From NCBI RefSeq assembly GCF_900116235.1, contig NZ_FPAA01000009.1, positions 62,001 to 126,000 on the forward strand: a stretch of 64,000 bases of DNA, written 5' to 3'. Position 1 is the first letter of the stretch; each line of letters opens with the position of its first letter. The DNA comes from Marininema halotolerans (GTDB taxonomy: Bacteria; Bacillota; Bacilli; Thermoactinomycetales; DSM-45169). This document shows, in pieces, positions 10,404-18,645 of this stretch. The position numbers were made by a program, and so were the translations under genes. The notes under the pieces were generated by a model. It was given only the letters and a program-made list of their open reading frames with translations. It was not told the DNA's origin and ran no database searches.

Positions 10404-11510
10404 TCACTTGGTATCTGGTCTGCCCTTCAGCTGTTCATCCTCTGATTCTTCATGATGAAGGCGTTCTCGAATCATGACCGCTCGTCGGACATCCCGTTCT
10501 TGAGAATCCAATCGAGCCCGGGCGTATTGTTGTAAAAAACCAGGCTGGGTCATCACAATTAACTCATTCATCACATTGGCATCAATATCATGAAGGATTC
10601 CCATATCAATCCCTAATCGTAAGTCAGACAATCGTTCCATCGCTTCCTTTGAACTGATCACCCGCGCTTGGGAAAGCACGCCATAGGAACGGTATACACG
10701 ATCCTCCAGTTGAATCGATGACCCTTCAACTAAGCGCTGGCGGGCATTTTGTTCATGCTGAATCATCTGCTTGGCAACCCCCGCCAATTTATCAATGATC
10801 TCTTCTTCTTGTTGCCCAAGAGTCACCTGATTGGATACTTGATATAAATTTCCTAACGCTTCACTACCCTCCCCATAGATGCCTCGCACGGCCAATCCCA
10901 CTTGGGTAATGGCAGGAAACAAACGGGGTAGTTGATTAGTCATTGCCAATGCTGGGAGATGAACCATCACCGAGGCTCGAATACCCGTCCCTACGTTGGT
11001 AGGACAACTAGTTAAGTATCCCGTTTGTTCACTAAAAGCATAGGTTAGTTGCTTTTCAAACCAATCATCGAGCTGATTAGCGATGCGCCAGGCTTCCTGG
11101 GGCTGAAACCCTGGATAAAGGACTTGGATACGAATATGATCCTCTTCATTGATCATGATGCTAATCGCTTCATCCTTTGATAAAACCACAGCACCATGGC
11201 GTGATTCTTCGGCTAAATGGGGACTAATTAAATGTTTTTCCACTAACACACGCTTCTCGAGTTCAGAGAGGTCATCCATACGAATGAGCTCCGCTTTTGC
11301 AAGGATCGGAAACTCTTTTGCCGATTGAAGGGCTTCCTCCACTCGACGAACAACCTGAGAGGATTGCGCGGAGGTCGCCAACATTGGAAATGGGAGACCT
11401 GACAGGTTACGAGCAACGCGAACCCGACTGGATATCACAATGTCAGACTGTGGACCCTTTCCTCTCATCCATTCACTCAACGCATGTTCAGTAAAACGCT
11501 TTAGTGACAT
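10404..11510 (-). CDS. mcsB: Protein-arginine kinase McsB
   Basis: Phosphorylates arginine residues on CtsR and on damaged proteins, marking them for ClpCP. At 368 residues it matches the guanidino kinase-type catalytic domain: VISSRVRVARNLSGLPFP near the N-terminus is the conserved SSRVRxARN segment, and LTSCPTNVGTGIRASVMVHLP carries the family NxGTGxRxSV active-site stretch. It lies between mcsA and clpC with 6 and 12 bases of spacing, in the conserved operon order. McsA activates it. Confidence 0.96.
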   Translation of the reverse strand: MSLKRFTEHALSEWMRGKGPQSDIVISSRVRVARNLSGLPFPMLATSAQSSQVVRRVEEALQSAKEFPILAKAELIRMDDLSELEKRVLVEKHLISPHLAEESRHGAVVLSKDEAISIMINEEDHIRIQVLYPGFQPQEAWRIANQLDDWFEKQLTYAFSEQTGYLTSCPTNVGTGIRASVMVHLPALAMTNQLPRLFPAITQVGLAVRGIYGEGSEALGNLYQVSNQVTLGQQEEEIIDKLAGVAKQMIQHEQNARQRLVEGSSIQLEDRVYRSYGVLSQARVISSKEAMERLSDLRLGIDMGILHDIDANVMNELIVMTQPGFLQQYARARLDSQERDVRRAVMIRERLHHEESEDEQLKGRPDTK

Positions 11511-11516
11511 GGACCA

Positions 11517-12056
11517 CTACCCTCCCTGATTCGCCAATTTCTCTTGTAACGAGCGGATACGATCTCGAAGTTGAGCGGCTTCTTCAAATTCTTCATTTTC
11601 AATACGACGGGACATATCCCTTTTTAATTCTTCAACTTCACGGCGAATCTTTAAACGCCCCCCTGTACGATGAGGCACTTTTCCGCGATGGGTCGTGTGA
11701 CCATGCACTCGACGAAACAAGGGATCCAGGCGATCGCCGAAAGCCTGGTAACAATCACTACACCCAAACCGACCAATTTTTGAAAACTGTGTATAGGTGA
11801 GTCCACAGGTAGAACAACGGGCTCCCTTTGACGGTGTCGTATCGCGAACCTGTTGCTGCCCTTCAGAAAAGGAAGGTTCTAGGTTAAGCAGCCCCGAAAG
11901 CAGGTTATGGATGGAGAAGCTCCCATCGATGCCTGGCATTTGTTCACCCTTCTCCCGGGCACATGCTTCGCAAAGATGAAACTCCGTTTTTTCACCATTA
12001 ATAATTTTAGTGTAATGAAGGGTCGCCGATTGTTTGCCGCATTCCTGGCACTGCAT
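11517..12056 (-). CDS. mcsA: McsA, zinc-binding activator of McsB
   Basis: Cofactor of the McsB arginine kinase and adaptor in CtsR release. It shows four CxxC pairs (CQEC, CEAC, CSTC, CSDC) for zinc binding in the first ~110 residues. A C-terminal UVR motif (RRIENEEFEEAAQLRDRIRSL) is shared with ClpC and UvrB. It has 179 residues with AAAGGAG upstream of the ATG. It starts 6 bases after ctsR. Confidence 0.95.
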   Translation of the reverse strand: MQCQECGKQSATLHYTKIINGEKTEFHLCEACAREKGEQMPGIDGSFSIHNLLSGLLNLEPSFSEGQQQVRDTTPSKGARCSTCGLTYTQFSKIGRFGCSDCYQAFGDRLDPLFRRVHGHTTHRGKVPHRTGGRLKIRREVEELKRDMSRRIENEEFEEAAQLRDRIRSLQEKLANQGG

Positions 12057-12062
12057 CCCGGC

Positions 12063-12533
12063 TCACTCTCCTTTATTAGCAAATAGGGTCGTCACCACTG
12101 ACCGCATCATCCGAGCTCTCACTTGGTCACGCAGACGTAACGGTAAATCCAATACATCGCGGGAAACCATTTTACGAACCAGACCCGCTTCGCGGAGAGT
12201 CATCCAACCCTCCTCAATCAGGCGGTAAAGAAGATCTTCCGCAGCAGATTGACTAATCTCCAACCCGATCAATTCCTGCAAAAGTTCGTAATAATCTCCA
12301 GTGGATGGCGTTTGTACTTTACAAAGGCGAATATATCCGCCCCCTCCACGCTTACTTTCAACCACATACCCTTTTTCCACCGTAAATCGAGTACTGATCA
12401 CATAGTTGATTTGAGATGGCACACATTGAAATAAATCCGCCAATTCACTACGTTTCACCTGTAAGATCCCGGAAGGAGCTTCACGGATCATTTGGATCAG
12501 ATATTGTTCAATGATGTCTGAGATACTTGACAT
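12063..12533 (-). CDS. ctsR: Class III heat-shock repressor CtsR
   Basis: Dimeric winged-helix repressor of clp genes that autoregulates this operon and is inactivated by heat and McsB. The 156 residues contain the DNA-binding wing with the glycine-rich loop (ESKRGGGGYIRL) that senses temperature, preceded by the helix-turn-helix (LFQCVPSQINYVISTRF). A CtsR operator overlaps the transcription start just upstream. First gene of ctsR-mcsA-mcsB-clpC. Confidence 0.96.
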   Translation of the reverse strand: MSSISDIIEQYLIQMIREAPSGILQVKRSELADLFQCVPSQINYVISTRFTVEKGYVVESKRGGGGYIRLCKVQTPSTGDYYELLQELIGLEISQSAAEDLLYRLIEEGWMTLREAGLVRKMVSRDVLDLPLRLRDQVRARMMRSVVTTLFANKGE

Positions 12534-12552
12534 CCTAGGACCCCCCGCTGAC

Positions 12553-12569
12553 TTTGACTAACTTTGACC
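12553..12569 (-). promoter_or_regulatory. CtsR operator
   Basis: On the minus strand the site reads GGTCAAA-GTT-AGTCAAA, the heptad direct repeat with 3-base spacing characteristic of CtsR boxes. A third half-like element, GGTCACA, lies next to it. It sits immediately downstream of the -10, where binding blocks initiation. Confidence 0.88.
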
Positions 12570-12579
12570 TTGTGACCTT

Positions 12580-12608
12580 ATTATACTGGATGGGTAAACC
12601 GTTGCCAA
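12580..12608 (-). promoter_or_regulatory. Sigma-A promoter of the ctsR operon
   Basis: Minus strand TTGGCA (12603-12608), 17-base spacer, TATAAT (12580-12585). The CtsR operator begins 11 bases past the -10. Confidence 0.82.
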
Positions 12609-12667
12609 GTAGCTTTCACATCGATTCCAGTAACATTCTTCCGTACTTCCCGTGGTTTCATACGAAA

Positions 12668-12691
12668 GAACGGGGATTCCACTCCCCGTTC
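12668..12691 (-). terminator. Hairpin downstream of the MgtC-like gene
   Basis: A 9-bp stem (12668-12676 with 12683-12691) with a modest U content on the minus-strand exit (TTTCGT). It is a candidate end for the MgtC-like transcript; the rest of 12609-12866 shows nothing I can name. Confidence 0.35.
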
Positions 12692-12866
12692 CTCATCCCA
12701 CAGCACAAAGGTAGTCATCGACGCGGAGTTTTATTTCTGTTCATTACATACCCGCATCAGACGATCATTAATCGCCCATTTACAATCGAAAAGGGGATTC
12801 CCCATCACTGATCCATATGTATGGGAAGGTGCACATCGCTATGCACATTGCTACAACACCATCCAT

Positions 12867-13556
12867 CTACTCGACATGGACTTCCCGAATACCCTGCACC
12901 GATTCGACTGCTTCCATAATGGTTGCCACTTCTAAATCCCCCGGTAATTTCATGGTAAACAGAATTTGGAGCCGATTTTCGTTAATTTCCCCGTGATCCA
13001 ATGTCACTTTTCGGATTTGAATCCCTAAATTGCCGATCACCGTTGCAAGCTCCCCCATACGCCCGGTTGCATTATCGGTGTCAATTCGCATGGTAATCAG
13101 TCTCTTTCGGCGAAAAAGATAATTTTCCGCCCGGTTAAGGAGCTCCAAACTTACCAAGGCTACCACCGTTGTCACGATGGCAGGAAAGTAAAATCCCGCT
13201 CCAGAAGCAAGCCCGATTGCAGCAACCACCCATAAGGATGCCGCTGTCGTCAGACCACTGACAGTAAATCCTTGCCGCAAGATCGTCCCTGCACCGAGAA
13301 AACCGATCCCACTAACCACTTGCGCAGCGATCCGGCTAGGATCCAACCGTACATTATCTTCCTTCGCAAACTCAGAGAAGCCATAAACGGATAACAACAT
13401 AATGAGGCAAGAACCCACCGACACCAAAATATGCGTTCGTAAACCCGCCGGATGATTGTTATGCTCCCTCTCCCAGCCAATCAGCCCACCTAATACCGTG
13501 GCAATTAATAAACGTAATGCCATCTCCCAATGAGAAATGATCCATATACTATGCAC
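12867..13556 (-). CDS. MgtC/SapB family membrane protein
   Basis: Small polytopic membrane protein. The N-terminal ~140 residues form the MgtC/SapB core: LGGLIGWERE, GLRTHILVSVGS and the glycine-rich VVSGIGFLGAGTILRQG are family signatures. The C-terminal ~80 residues are cytoplasmic with an ACT-like pattern (RMGELATVIGNLGIQIRKV). MgtC relatives are linked to magnesium stress and F-ATPase modulation, but environmental versions are uncharacterised, so the physiological role is open. The GTG start has AAAGGAGGA 10 bases upstream. Single gene between ctsR and a HAD phosphatase. Confidence 0.9.
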   Translation of the reverse strand: MHSIWIISHWEMALRLLIATVLGGLIGWEREHNNHPAGLRTHILVSVGSCLIMLLSVYGFSEFAKEDNVRLDPSRIAAQVVSGIGFLGAGTILRQGFTVSGLTTAASLWVVAAIGLASGAGFYFPAIVTTVVALVSLELLNRAENYLFRRKRLITMRIDTDNATGRMGELATVIGNLGIQIRKVTLDHGEINENRLQILFTMKLPGDLEVATIMEAVESVQGIREVHVE

Positions 13557-13655
13557 TTTTCTATCGTCCTCCTTTACAAGATAGGTACCTGATTCATTCC
13601 CTTTGGCTGAAGAAATGCATAAATTCGCGTTTTGACATCAGCCACTCCTATACGA

Positions 13656-14333
13656 TTAAGGAGAGGAAATCAGCTCTTTTAACTGACTAAACTCATGGAT
13701 GACCTGATCAGCTCCATCCAGTTCACCCTCTTTGGCAAAGGAAGGGAATCCCTTATACCGACAACCAATCACAGGGAGACCGTTTCCTTTTCCGCCTTCT
13801 ACATCCGATTGACGATCCCCAACCATATAGCCTTTGTCAATTCCTGTTTCCCTAAGCAATCCTTCAATTAATGCGGTTTTATCTTTTACTTGTTGTTCCG
13901 CCGTTGAATAAACACCCAGAAAATATTCATGTAAATCAAAGTGGGCAAGAATGCCTTGAAGATAGGGAGCTAAACCATTACTTGCAATCACTAACACCCA
14001 GCCCCGATCCTTTAATTCCGCCAGGGTCTCTCGTACCCCCGGGTAAAGCTCTCCCATCCCTTCTGCAAGACAATCCAGTTCATCTTCAAGCCACCATTGA
14101 TCCGCCTGTTCTTTTGCCTGTGAGGAAGCGCCTGGCAACAACCGCTCCCATATTGCTGCACTGGTCATACCAAAGACAGAGCAAATCTTTTCGTCGCTCG
14201 GAGATTCCCCTTCATACAAACCTTCGTCGACTAATCGACGGAAAGTCCGATGAAAAGCAGGGACCGCAACTTTCTCTGTTTGAAGCAGTGTGCCATCCAT
14301 ATCAAAAATAATGCCTGCTTGGTTCTCGACCAT
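13656..14333 (-). CDS. HAD-superfamily phosphatase (phosphoglycolate phosphatase-like)
   Basis: Soluble haloacid dehalogenase-fold hydrolase of 225 residues. Motif I is IIFDMDGTLLQTE with the nucleophilic first Asp, motif II is VIASNG, and motif IV is YMVGDRQSDVEGGKGNG. The cap is helical and inserted after motif I, as in the Gph/PgmB subfamily. The substrate cannot be told from sequence. It is monocistronic between the MgtC-like gene and an intergenic stretch of about 190 bases. Confidence 0.9.
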   Translation of the reverse strand: MVENQAGIIFDMDGTLLQTEKVAVPAFHRTFRRLVDEGLYEGESPSDEKICSVFGMTSAAIWERLLPGASSQAKEQADQWWLEDELDCLAEGMGELYPGVRETLAELKDRGWVLVIASNGLAPYLQGILAHFDLHEYFLGVYSTAEQQVKDKTALIEGLLRETGIDKGYMVGDRQSDVEGGKGNGLPVIGCRYKGFPSFAKEGELDGADQVIHEFSQLKELISSP

Positions 14334-14438
14334 GGGATATGGCCCCCTTTTTTATTTATATTTTTATGAACTACAAATAACAACAAAGATCACACAAAAT
14401 CAACGTCCAATTCTAACAAGATTCCGGCAAATATTGGG

Positions 14439-14467
14439 TTGACTCAACTGGAAAAACCAAGTAAAAT
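14439..14467 (+). promoter_or_regulatory. Sigma-A promoter of a 62-residue gene
   Basis: TTGACT (14439-14444), 17-base spacer, TAAAAT (14462-14467). A perfect AAAGGAGG follows 50 bases later in front of the small gene at 14522. Confidence 0.78.
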
Positions 14468-14521
14468 TATCGTACTTGCACTAAGAACTTGTATATCATC
14501 TTACGAAAGGAGGTCGTCGGA

Positions 14522-14710
14522 ATGGTTACACCTATCACGCTTTTACAACATCCAACCCAAATTTCTCCCATTCGCACGATGCATGCATATGCTAACTATG
14601 TTGAAAACGGAATCTCTTTATTTGATTACAAGAAACATTCCACCCTTCGTGCTTCGATGGTAACTCAATTCATCCCAATCTCTCATTCGATTCCGACGAC
14701 TCCGCACTAG
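14522..14710 (+). CDS. Small protein of unknown function (62 aa)
   Basis: I do not recognise this protein. It begins MVTPITLLQHPTQISPIRTM and has no membrane segment or cysteine pair; the tail is rich in Ser, Pro and Thr. Support for it being a gene is strong for its size: a sigma-A promoter, AAAGGAGG 7 bases before the ATG, and an intrinsic terminator 33 bases after the stop. The expression unit is complete and monocistronic. A longer frame starting at 14489 lacks a ribosome site. Confidence 0.65.
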   Translation: MVTPITLLQHPTQISPIRTMHAYANYVENGISLFDYKKHSTLRASMVTQFIPISHSIPTTPH

Positions 14711-14742
14711 GGGAACCCCCCTGGTTAACTAGGCAATTTACT

Positions 14743-14774
14743 GCCGCGGGTTGTCACAACCTGCGGCTTTTTCT
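14743..14774 (+). terminator. Intrinsic terminator after the 62-aa gene
   Basis: 11-bp stem (14743-14753 with 14757-14767, one G-U pair), 3-base loop, then TTTTTCT. Confidence 0.88.
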
Positions 14775-14812
14775 CCACTTCAATACCCGATTTTTGGTAT
14801 TTTAGTGAGAAT

Positions 14813-14843
14813 ATACCGCAGGAGTCCCTGCGGTATTTTTTTG
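14813..14843 (+). terminator. Second intrinsic terminator in tandem
   Basis: Perfect 10-bp stem (14813-14822 with 14827-14836), loop AGTC, then T7. There is no gene between it and the terminator at 14743, so it is either a back-up terminator or an attenuator in front of the 92-aa gene. Confidence 0.85.
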
Positions 14844-14981
14844 TCTCGAAAGTGTGGAAACAACAACGAAATTTACAAAGCATGTTTTGGCATAGGAAGG
14901 AGCAAAGCATCTGGGGCGCTCACCACCAACTGCGTCGTCTTTCTCATCACCGTGCCCATAAATAAAGGAGGAGTTCACTCG

Positions 14982-15260
14982 ATGAACTTTGATAGCTATT
15001 CCCTCGAACACCACATTCGCTCTCGACAAGAGGAAGCCGACGAATGTTGCCAACAACCCAAACTTGACCGCCCCTCGCTCTTTTACCGAATAGGTCAGAG
15101 GCTAGGCCTCACCGAAGCGACACTGGCGAAGCCTGAGCCTCCACATTTAAAACCACTAAAATTAACGGAACAACCCTCATCCAACCTCGTCTTCCTACAA
15201 TTGTACCGCAATCGCACCCGACAACCAAAGGGACGCCGAGCCCAGCGTCGTTCCTCCTAA
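14982..15260 (+). CDS. Hypothetical protein (92 aa)
   Basis: Not recognised. The start is the ATG at 14982 with AAAGGAGGAG 8 bases upstream; a longer frame from 14751 would run through a terminator and is rejected. The product is hydrophilic, with a CC pair near residue 23 and a proline-rich middle. The C-terminus is very basic (LYRNRTRQPKGRRAQRRSS), which suggests nucleic-acid or membrane-surface contact (inference). No promoter is obvious between the terminator at 14843 and the gene. Confidence 0.6.
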   Translation: MNFDSYSLEHHIRSRQEEADECCQQPKLDRPSLFYRIGQRLGLTEATLAKPEPPHLKPLKLTEQPSSNLVFLQLYRNRTRQPKGRRAQRRSS

Positions 15261-15317
15261 TTCTCGTTAATCAACCATCCAGAGGATTCATCGGGATACG
15301 CCTCTAAATGAAACAAA

Positions 15318-15360
15318 GGAACAACCCCTTCGCCTTCATGGTCGCTAGAGGGGTTGTTCC
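15318..15360 (-). terminator. Terminator of the M50 protease gene
   Basis: Perfect 12-bp inverted repeat (15318-15329 with 15349-15360) around a 19-base loop. The minus-strand exit is T-rich (CCTTTGTTTCATTT). It may also limit plus-strand read-through from the 92-aa gene. Confidence 0.7.
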
Positions 15361-15380
15361 ACATTCCCGCTATTTTGCGA

Positions 15381-16490
15381 TTAACTGACTAGGGTAGAGT
15401 CCAACATCGGCAAATTACCCAATTTGTACAACATATAGATTAAAAACACCGCTAATCCTAGATATGCCGTTCCATAAATAAATCGAATTGTAGGTGACAC
15501 CTTGTAGTAGGCTTCATCTTTACGCAGCGATGCTTCCATATCACTGGGGGTGTAGTCGGCTTCCAGACGCATTTGCACAATCTCTTTCCCATCGGAATCT
15601 TTCATCACTTTTGTTTTCGTCAACCAAACAGATTCAAAGGACCCCAGAAAGCCATTCATCCGATGAATCACCCCGAGCCCCGGGTAGTAAACATCTCCCC
15701 AGTGCTCATGATCTTCGAGGGTACAATATTGCACCATGGATAAACGACGGCGATGATCATCAGCAGGGATTGGATATCCATGCTGATGAAAAGAGGCGGC
15801 CTCGATTTCGGCTCCGGCAGTTACCTTTCTCACCCGCTGGCGGCGACGGGAAAAGAAAGTGGCCCATAATTCAAAGGCAAACATTAACCAAATAATAATT
15901 AAAATCAAGTTTTTCGTATAGATAATAAGGACAAGGCCACCGATTAGACCAAGTACCCAAAACCAACGGGAAATCGCCGTAACAATTCGTCCTCCATCTA
16001 AGGGGTGAATGGGTAACAAATTAAACAAATTAATGATAAAACCGAGTGCAGCAATCGCACTTAACACTTCCCATCCAGTCCAACCACCCAGAAGATAGCA
16101 GACAAAGGCTCCAAGACTGCCAAGCAAAGGCCCACCTAATGCCACAAAGGCCTCTGTTTCAGCATCTTGGGGTTGTTTTTTTAATGTAATTAAGGCTCCC
16201 AGAAAGGGAATAAATGCAGGCGCTGATACAGGCAACTTCTTATATCGCGCAGCCCATATATGACCCATCTCATGGATAAATAGCATTGCCACTAATCCAA
16301 TCGAAAAGGACCAGGGAAAGATTAAAGCGTAGGCCCCCACCGTAACCAACATGCTAATTAACGTTCCCCCTGCTTTGCCTAGCTTCAACAAACCCGGGAG
16401 AAACTTTAATCCGCCAAAGGCAACGGCCGCCCATCCCCCAAGCCTCCCCCACACCCCTTCGCGTTTCTCTTTTTTTGGATGGGTTTCCAA
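15381..16490 (-). CDS. Site-2 protease family (M50) membrane metalloprotease
   Basis: Polytopic membrane zinc protease that cleaves substrates within or near the bilayer. With the TTG start at 16490 (369 residues), the zinc motif HEMGH falls at residues 73-77 and the third ligand in NLLPIHPLDGGR (LDGG at 164-167), both inside hydrophobic segments. No PDZ domain is inserted. The C-terminal half is cytoplasmic-like and ends in a last membrane helix. I prefer TTG 16490 because AAGGAGGAGG precedes it by about 9 bases; the GTG at 16514 lies upstream of that site. The substrate is unknown; there is no anti-sigma factor next door. Confidence 0.88.
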   Translation of the reverse strand: METHPKKEKREGVWGRLGGWAAVAFGGLKFLPGLLKLGKAGGTLISMLVTVGAYALIFPWSFSIGLVAMLFIHEMGHIWAARYKKLPVSAPAFIPFLGALITLKKQPQDAETEAFVALGGPLLGSLGAFVCYLLGGWTGWEVLSAIAALGFIINLFNLLPIHPLDGGRIVTAISRWFWVLGLIGGLVLIIYTKNLILIIIWLMFAFELWATFFSRRRQRVRKVTAGAEIEAASFHQHGYPIPADDHRRRLSMVQYCTLEDHEHWGDVYYPGLGVIHRMNGFLGSFESVWLTKTKVMKDSDGKEIVQMRLEADYTPSDMEASLRKDEAYYKVSPTIRFIYGTAYLGLAVFLIYMLYKLGNLPMLDSTLVS

Positions 16491-16733
16491 AGGAACACCC
16501 TCCTCCTTTTTCACATCGATTTACTCTATCGTATCATTCCCCGTAATTCTTGCACTCTACACTTTTAGAAAAAAAGATGAATTCAAGCGTTATGTTCCAT
16601 TGGCGACAGAAAACCCCTGATAAATTTACGCCGAAAATAGTACAAAAGTAGCATGAAATCCTTTCATTTACTCTGTATGATAGAGAGATACGCTAGGTTT
16701 TATCTTTTATGCGATAAAGAAAGGAGGACATTT

Positions 16734-18095
16734 ATGAAAAGAGTCCTGTTATTGTTGTTGATTATGTTGGTAAGTACGGCAACTGGATGCTCCCCCCTGA
16801 CCCATCTAGTAGCGGGTAAGTCATCGAGCGAAGAAAAAAAGAACGAACCCAAACAAACCCGTGAAAAAACCACTACAGAAAATCTTGAAGTTGACATCCC
16901 TCAAGAATTAGACGGGCTTCAATTAGAGAATGGCGCTGGTCGATATGGTGGTAACCATTATGATATCAACAACATTCGCACTGCCCTAAAGAAAATCCCT
17001 AAGAATGCCTCTTCGAAAGAAATTTACAATCAACTTATTGGACTCATCGGTAATGATTATCGCCATGATATTAAACAGCTTGAAGAATTTGATACCTCCA
17101 TTCTCACAATGAAAAAAGGTCCCAACGGTCTACAGATTCCCCAACTTCCTGGGCAAAAGAAAGTAAATATTATGATCCTATTGGATGCAAGTGGCAGTAT
17201 GGCCGGAAAGGTTAAAGGCGGGGAGAAAATGAAGTTGGCTAAACATGCGGTTCAAAACTTCGCTGAGAAAATGCCATACGGAGCCAATGTCAGTCTCACT
17301 GTTTATGGTCATAAAGGATCCAACAGCAAAAGTGACAAAGACATCTCCTGTAAAGGCACCGAGGAGATCTACCCCCTGGGAAATTATAACCCAGAGAAAT
17401 TCGCAAAATCGATGAAGAACCTTCATCCCGCTGGTTGGACCCCTTTAGCAGCGGCTATGAAAAAAGCAAAAGAGCAATTAGATCCTCCTGAAAATGCAAA
17501 GGCAGAGAACCTCGTCTATGTCGTAAGTGATGGGGAAGAAACCTGCGGGGGGAGCCCTAAACAAATCGCAAAAGAATTAAACCAATCCAATATTAAAGCA
17601 GTGGTGAACATCGTCGGTTTCGATGTGGACGATGCTGACCAAAAAGCACTCTCGCAAATCGCCGAAGCGGGGGGCGGCAAATATGAATCCGTAGAGAATG
17701 AAGTTGCTCTCAATCAATACTTAGACGTTGAGAAGGATCGGCTTTATGACCAATGGGAGAAATGGTCGAATGCCCATTACGACAATGCTGAAGCAATCGG
17801 TAATAAGAAACATGATCAACTGGAAAAGATGAGTGACAATTTCTATAATCGACTGGAAGTTGAAGGAAATCGCTATTATGATTGGGGCGATTACCTCGAA
17901 GAGAAACTTGGCTTTGATTATGATGCGGTCAGCACAACAAAGTCCATGCTTTCAGACCGAATTGATGATATAAAATCCTATGCCTTAGATAAACCCGATG
18001 AATTGCAGGCCGAGGTATTGGATCATGCGGACAAAATCCAGGCAGAAGTGTTAGAGCGCGCGGATAATGAAAAAAGCAAACTGTATGACAACTAG
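16734..18095 (+). CDS. VWA-domain lipoprotein (copy 1)
   Basis: Secreted lipoprotein of 453 residues, related in layout to Bacillus YwmC/YwmD-type VWA proteins. The signal peptide ends in STATGC with the lipidated Cys at about residue 19. The VWA domain carries MIDAS motif DASGSM and the downstream Thr (GWTPL) and Asp (VVSDGEETCGG). Two Cys are conserved in all four copies here (KDISCKG and EETCGG) and may form a disulfide. A long helical, acidic tail follows the domain. The start is ATG 16734 after AAAGGAGG; a longer frame from 16653 lacks a ribosome site. It is followed 13 bases later by a second lipoprotein gene. Ligand unknown. Confidence 0.88.
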   Translation: MKRVLLLLLIMLVSTATGCSPLTHLVAGKSSSEEKKNEPKQTREKTTTENLEVDIPQELDGLQLENGAGRYGGNHYDINNIRTALKKIPKNASSKEIYNQLIGLIGNDYRHDIKQLEEFDTSILTMKKGPNGLQIPQLPGQKKVNIMILLDASGSMAGKVKGGEKMKLAKHAVQNFAEKMPYGANVSLTVYGHKGSNSKSDKDISCKGTEEIYPLGNYNPEKFAKSMKNLHPAGWTPLAAAMKKAKEQLDPPENAKAENLVYVVSDGEETCGGSPKQIAKELNQSNIKAVVNIVGFDVDDADQKALSQIAEAGGGKYESVENEVALNQYLDVEKDRLYDQWEKWSNAHYDNAEAIGNKKHDQLEKMSDNFYNRLEVEGNRYYDWGDYLEEKLGFDYDAVSTTKSMLSDRIDDIKSYALDKPDELQAEVLDHADKIQAEVLERADNEKSKLYDN

Positions 18096-18108
18096 GAGAT
18101 GGTGAACC

Positions 18109-18573
18109 ATGCTGAAAAGACTATTTTTAATCATGACCGTAATCACTTTGGTAGTGACTGGAACAGGTTGTGGTCTACTTGATGTAGCCAGCGGTAAACC
18201 TACTAAAAAGAAAGTTGAAGAGCCTAAAGTAGCAAAGTTAGAATTTGGGGACTACGATGAGGACGCCGATCACCATCTAGTTAATGCGAGAGGTCACTTT
18301 AGTCGAGATGAAGAGATTTATTTTTCTTTTTTTAATAGCGGGAAGAAAAAATTGGACTCCACAGTATTAAAAATTCGTTTATTAGATGGATCTAAGAAGC
18401 GTGTGATTGATGAATGGAACCATGGCGATATTAATCCTTCATGGCCAGGACTCGTCACATCATGGACGGATGATGACGGATTTGACGGATTTACCGACTC
18501 TGGAAAATACACCTTACAAGTGCTTCGTGGTGATACCCTATTAGCGGAAGGTAGCTTTGAAATCGTCGACTAA
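18109..18573 (+). CDS. Small lipoprotein of unknown function
   Basis: A 154-residue lipoprotein with signal peptide and lipobox VTGTGC (Cys at about 21). The mature part has a beta-rich pattern (DEEIYFSFFNSGKKKLDSTVLKIRLL, then TDSGKYTLQVLRGDTLLAEG) resembling an Ig-like fold; that is inference. It is 13 bases downstream of the VWA lipoprotein with GGAGATGG as ribosome site, so the two are co-expressed and may act together at the cell surface. A terminator follows. Confidence 0.82.
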   Translation: MLKRLFLIMTVITLVVTGTGCGLLDVASGKPTKKKVEEPKVAKLEFGDYDEDADHHLVNARGHFSRDEEIYFSFFNSGKKKLDSTVLKIRLLDGSKKRVIDEWNHGDINPSWPGLVTSWTDDDGFDGFTDSGKYTLQVLRGDTLLAEGSFEIVD

Positions 18574-18580
18574 TTCCCCA

Positions 18581-18617
18581 GAGGAGATTCTGTGATATCA
18601 TGGAATCTCCTCTTTTT
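18581..18617 (+). terminator. Terminator of the VWA lipoprotein operon
   Basis: 10-bp stem (18581-18590 with 18603-18612) followed by TTTTT. Confidence 0.88.
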
Positions 18618-18645
18618 GAATTTCTTTTACGAAAGGGATGATTCG

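Noticed and set aside
18592-18645. Longer start of the Old Yellow Enzyme gene
   Set aside because: It starts inside the terminator of the preceding operon; the ATG at 18646 has a good ribosome site.
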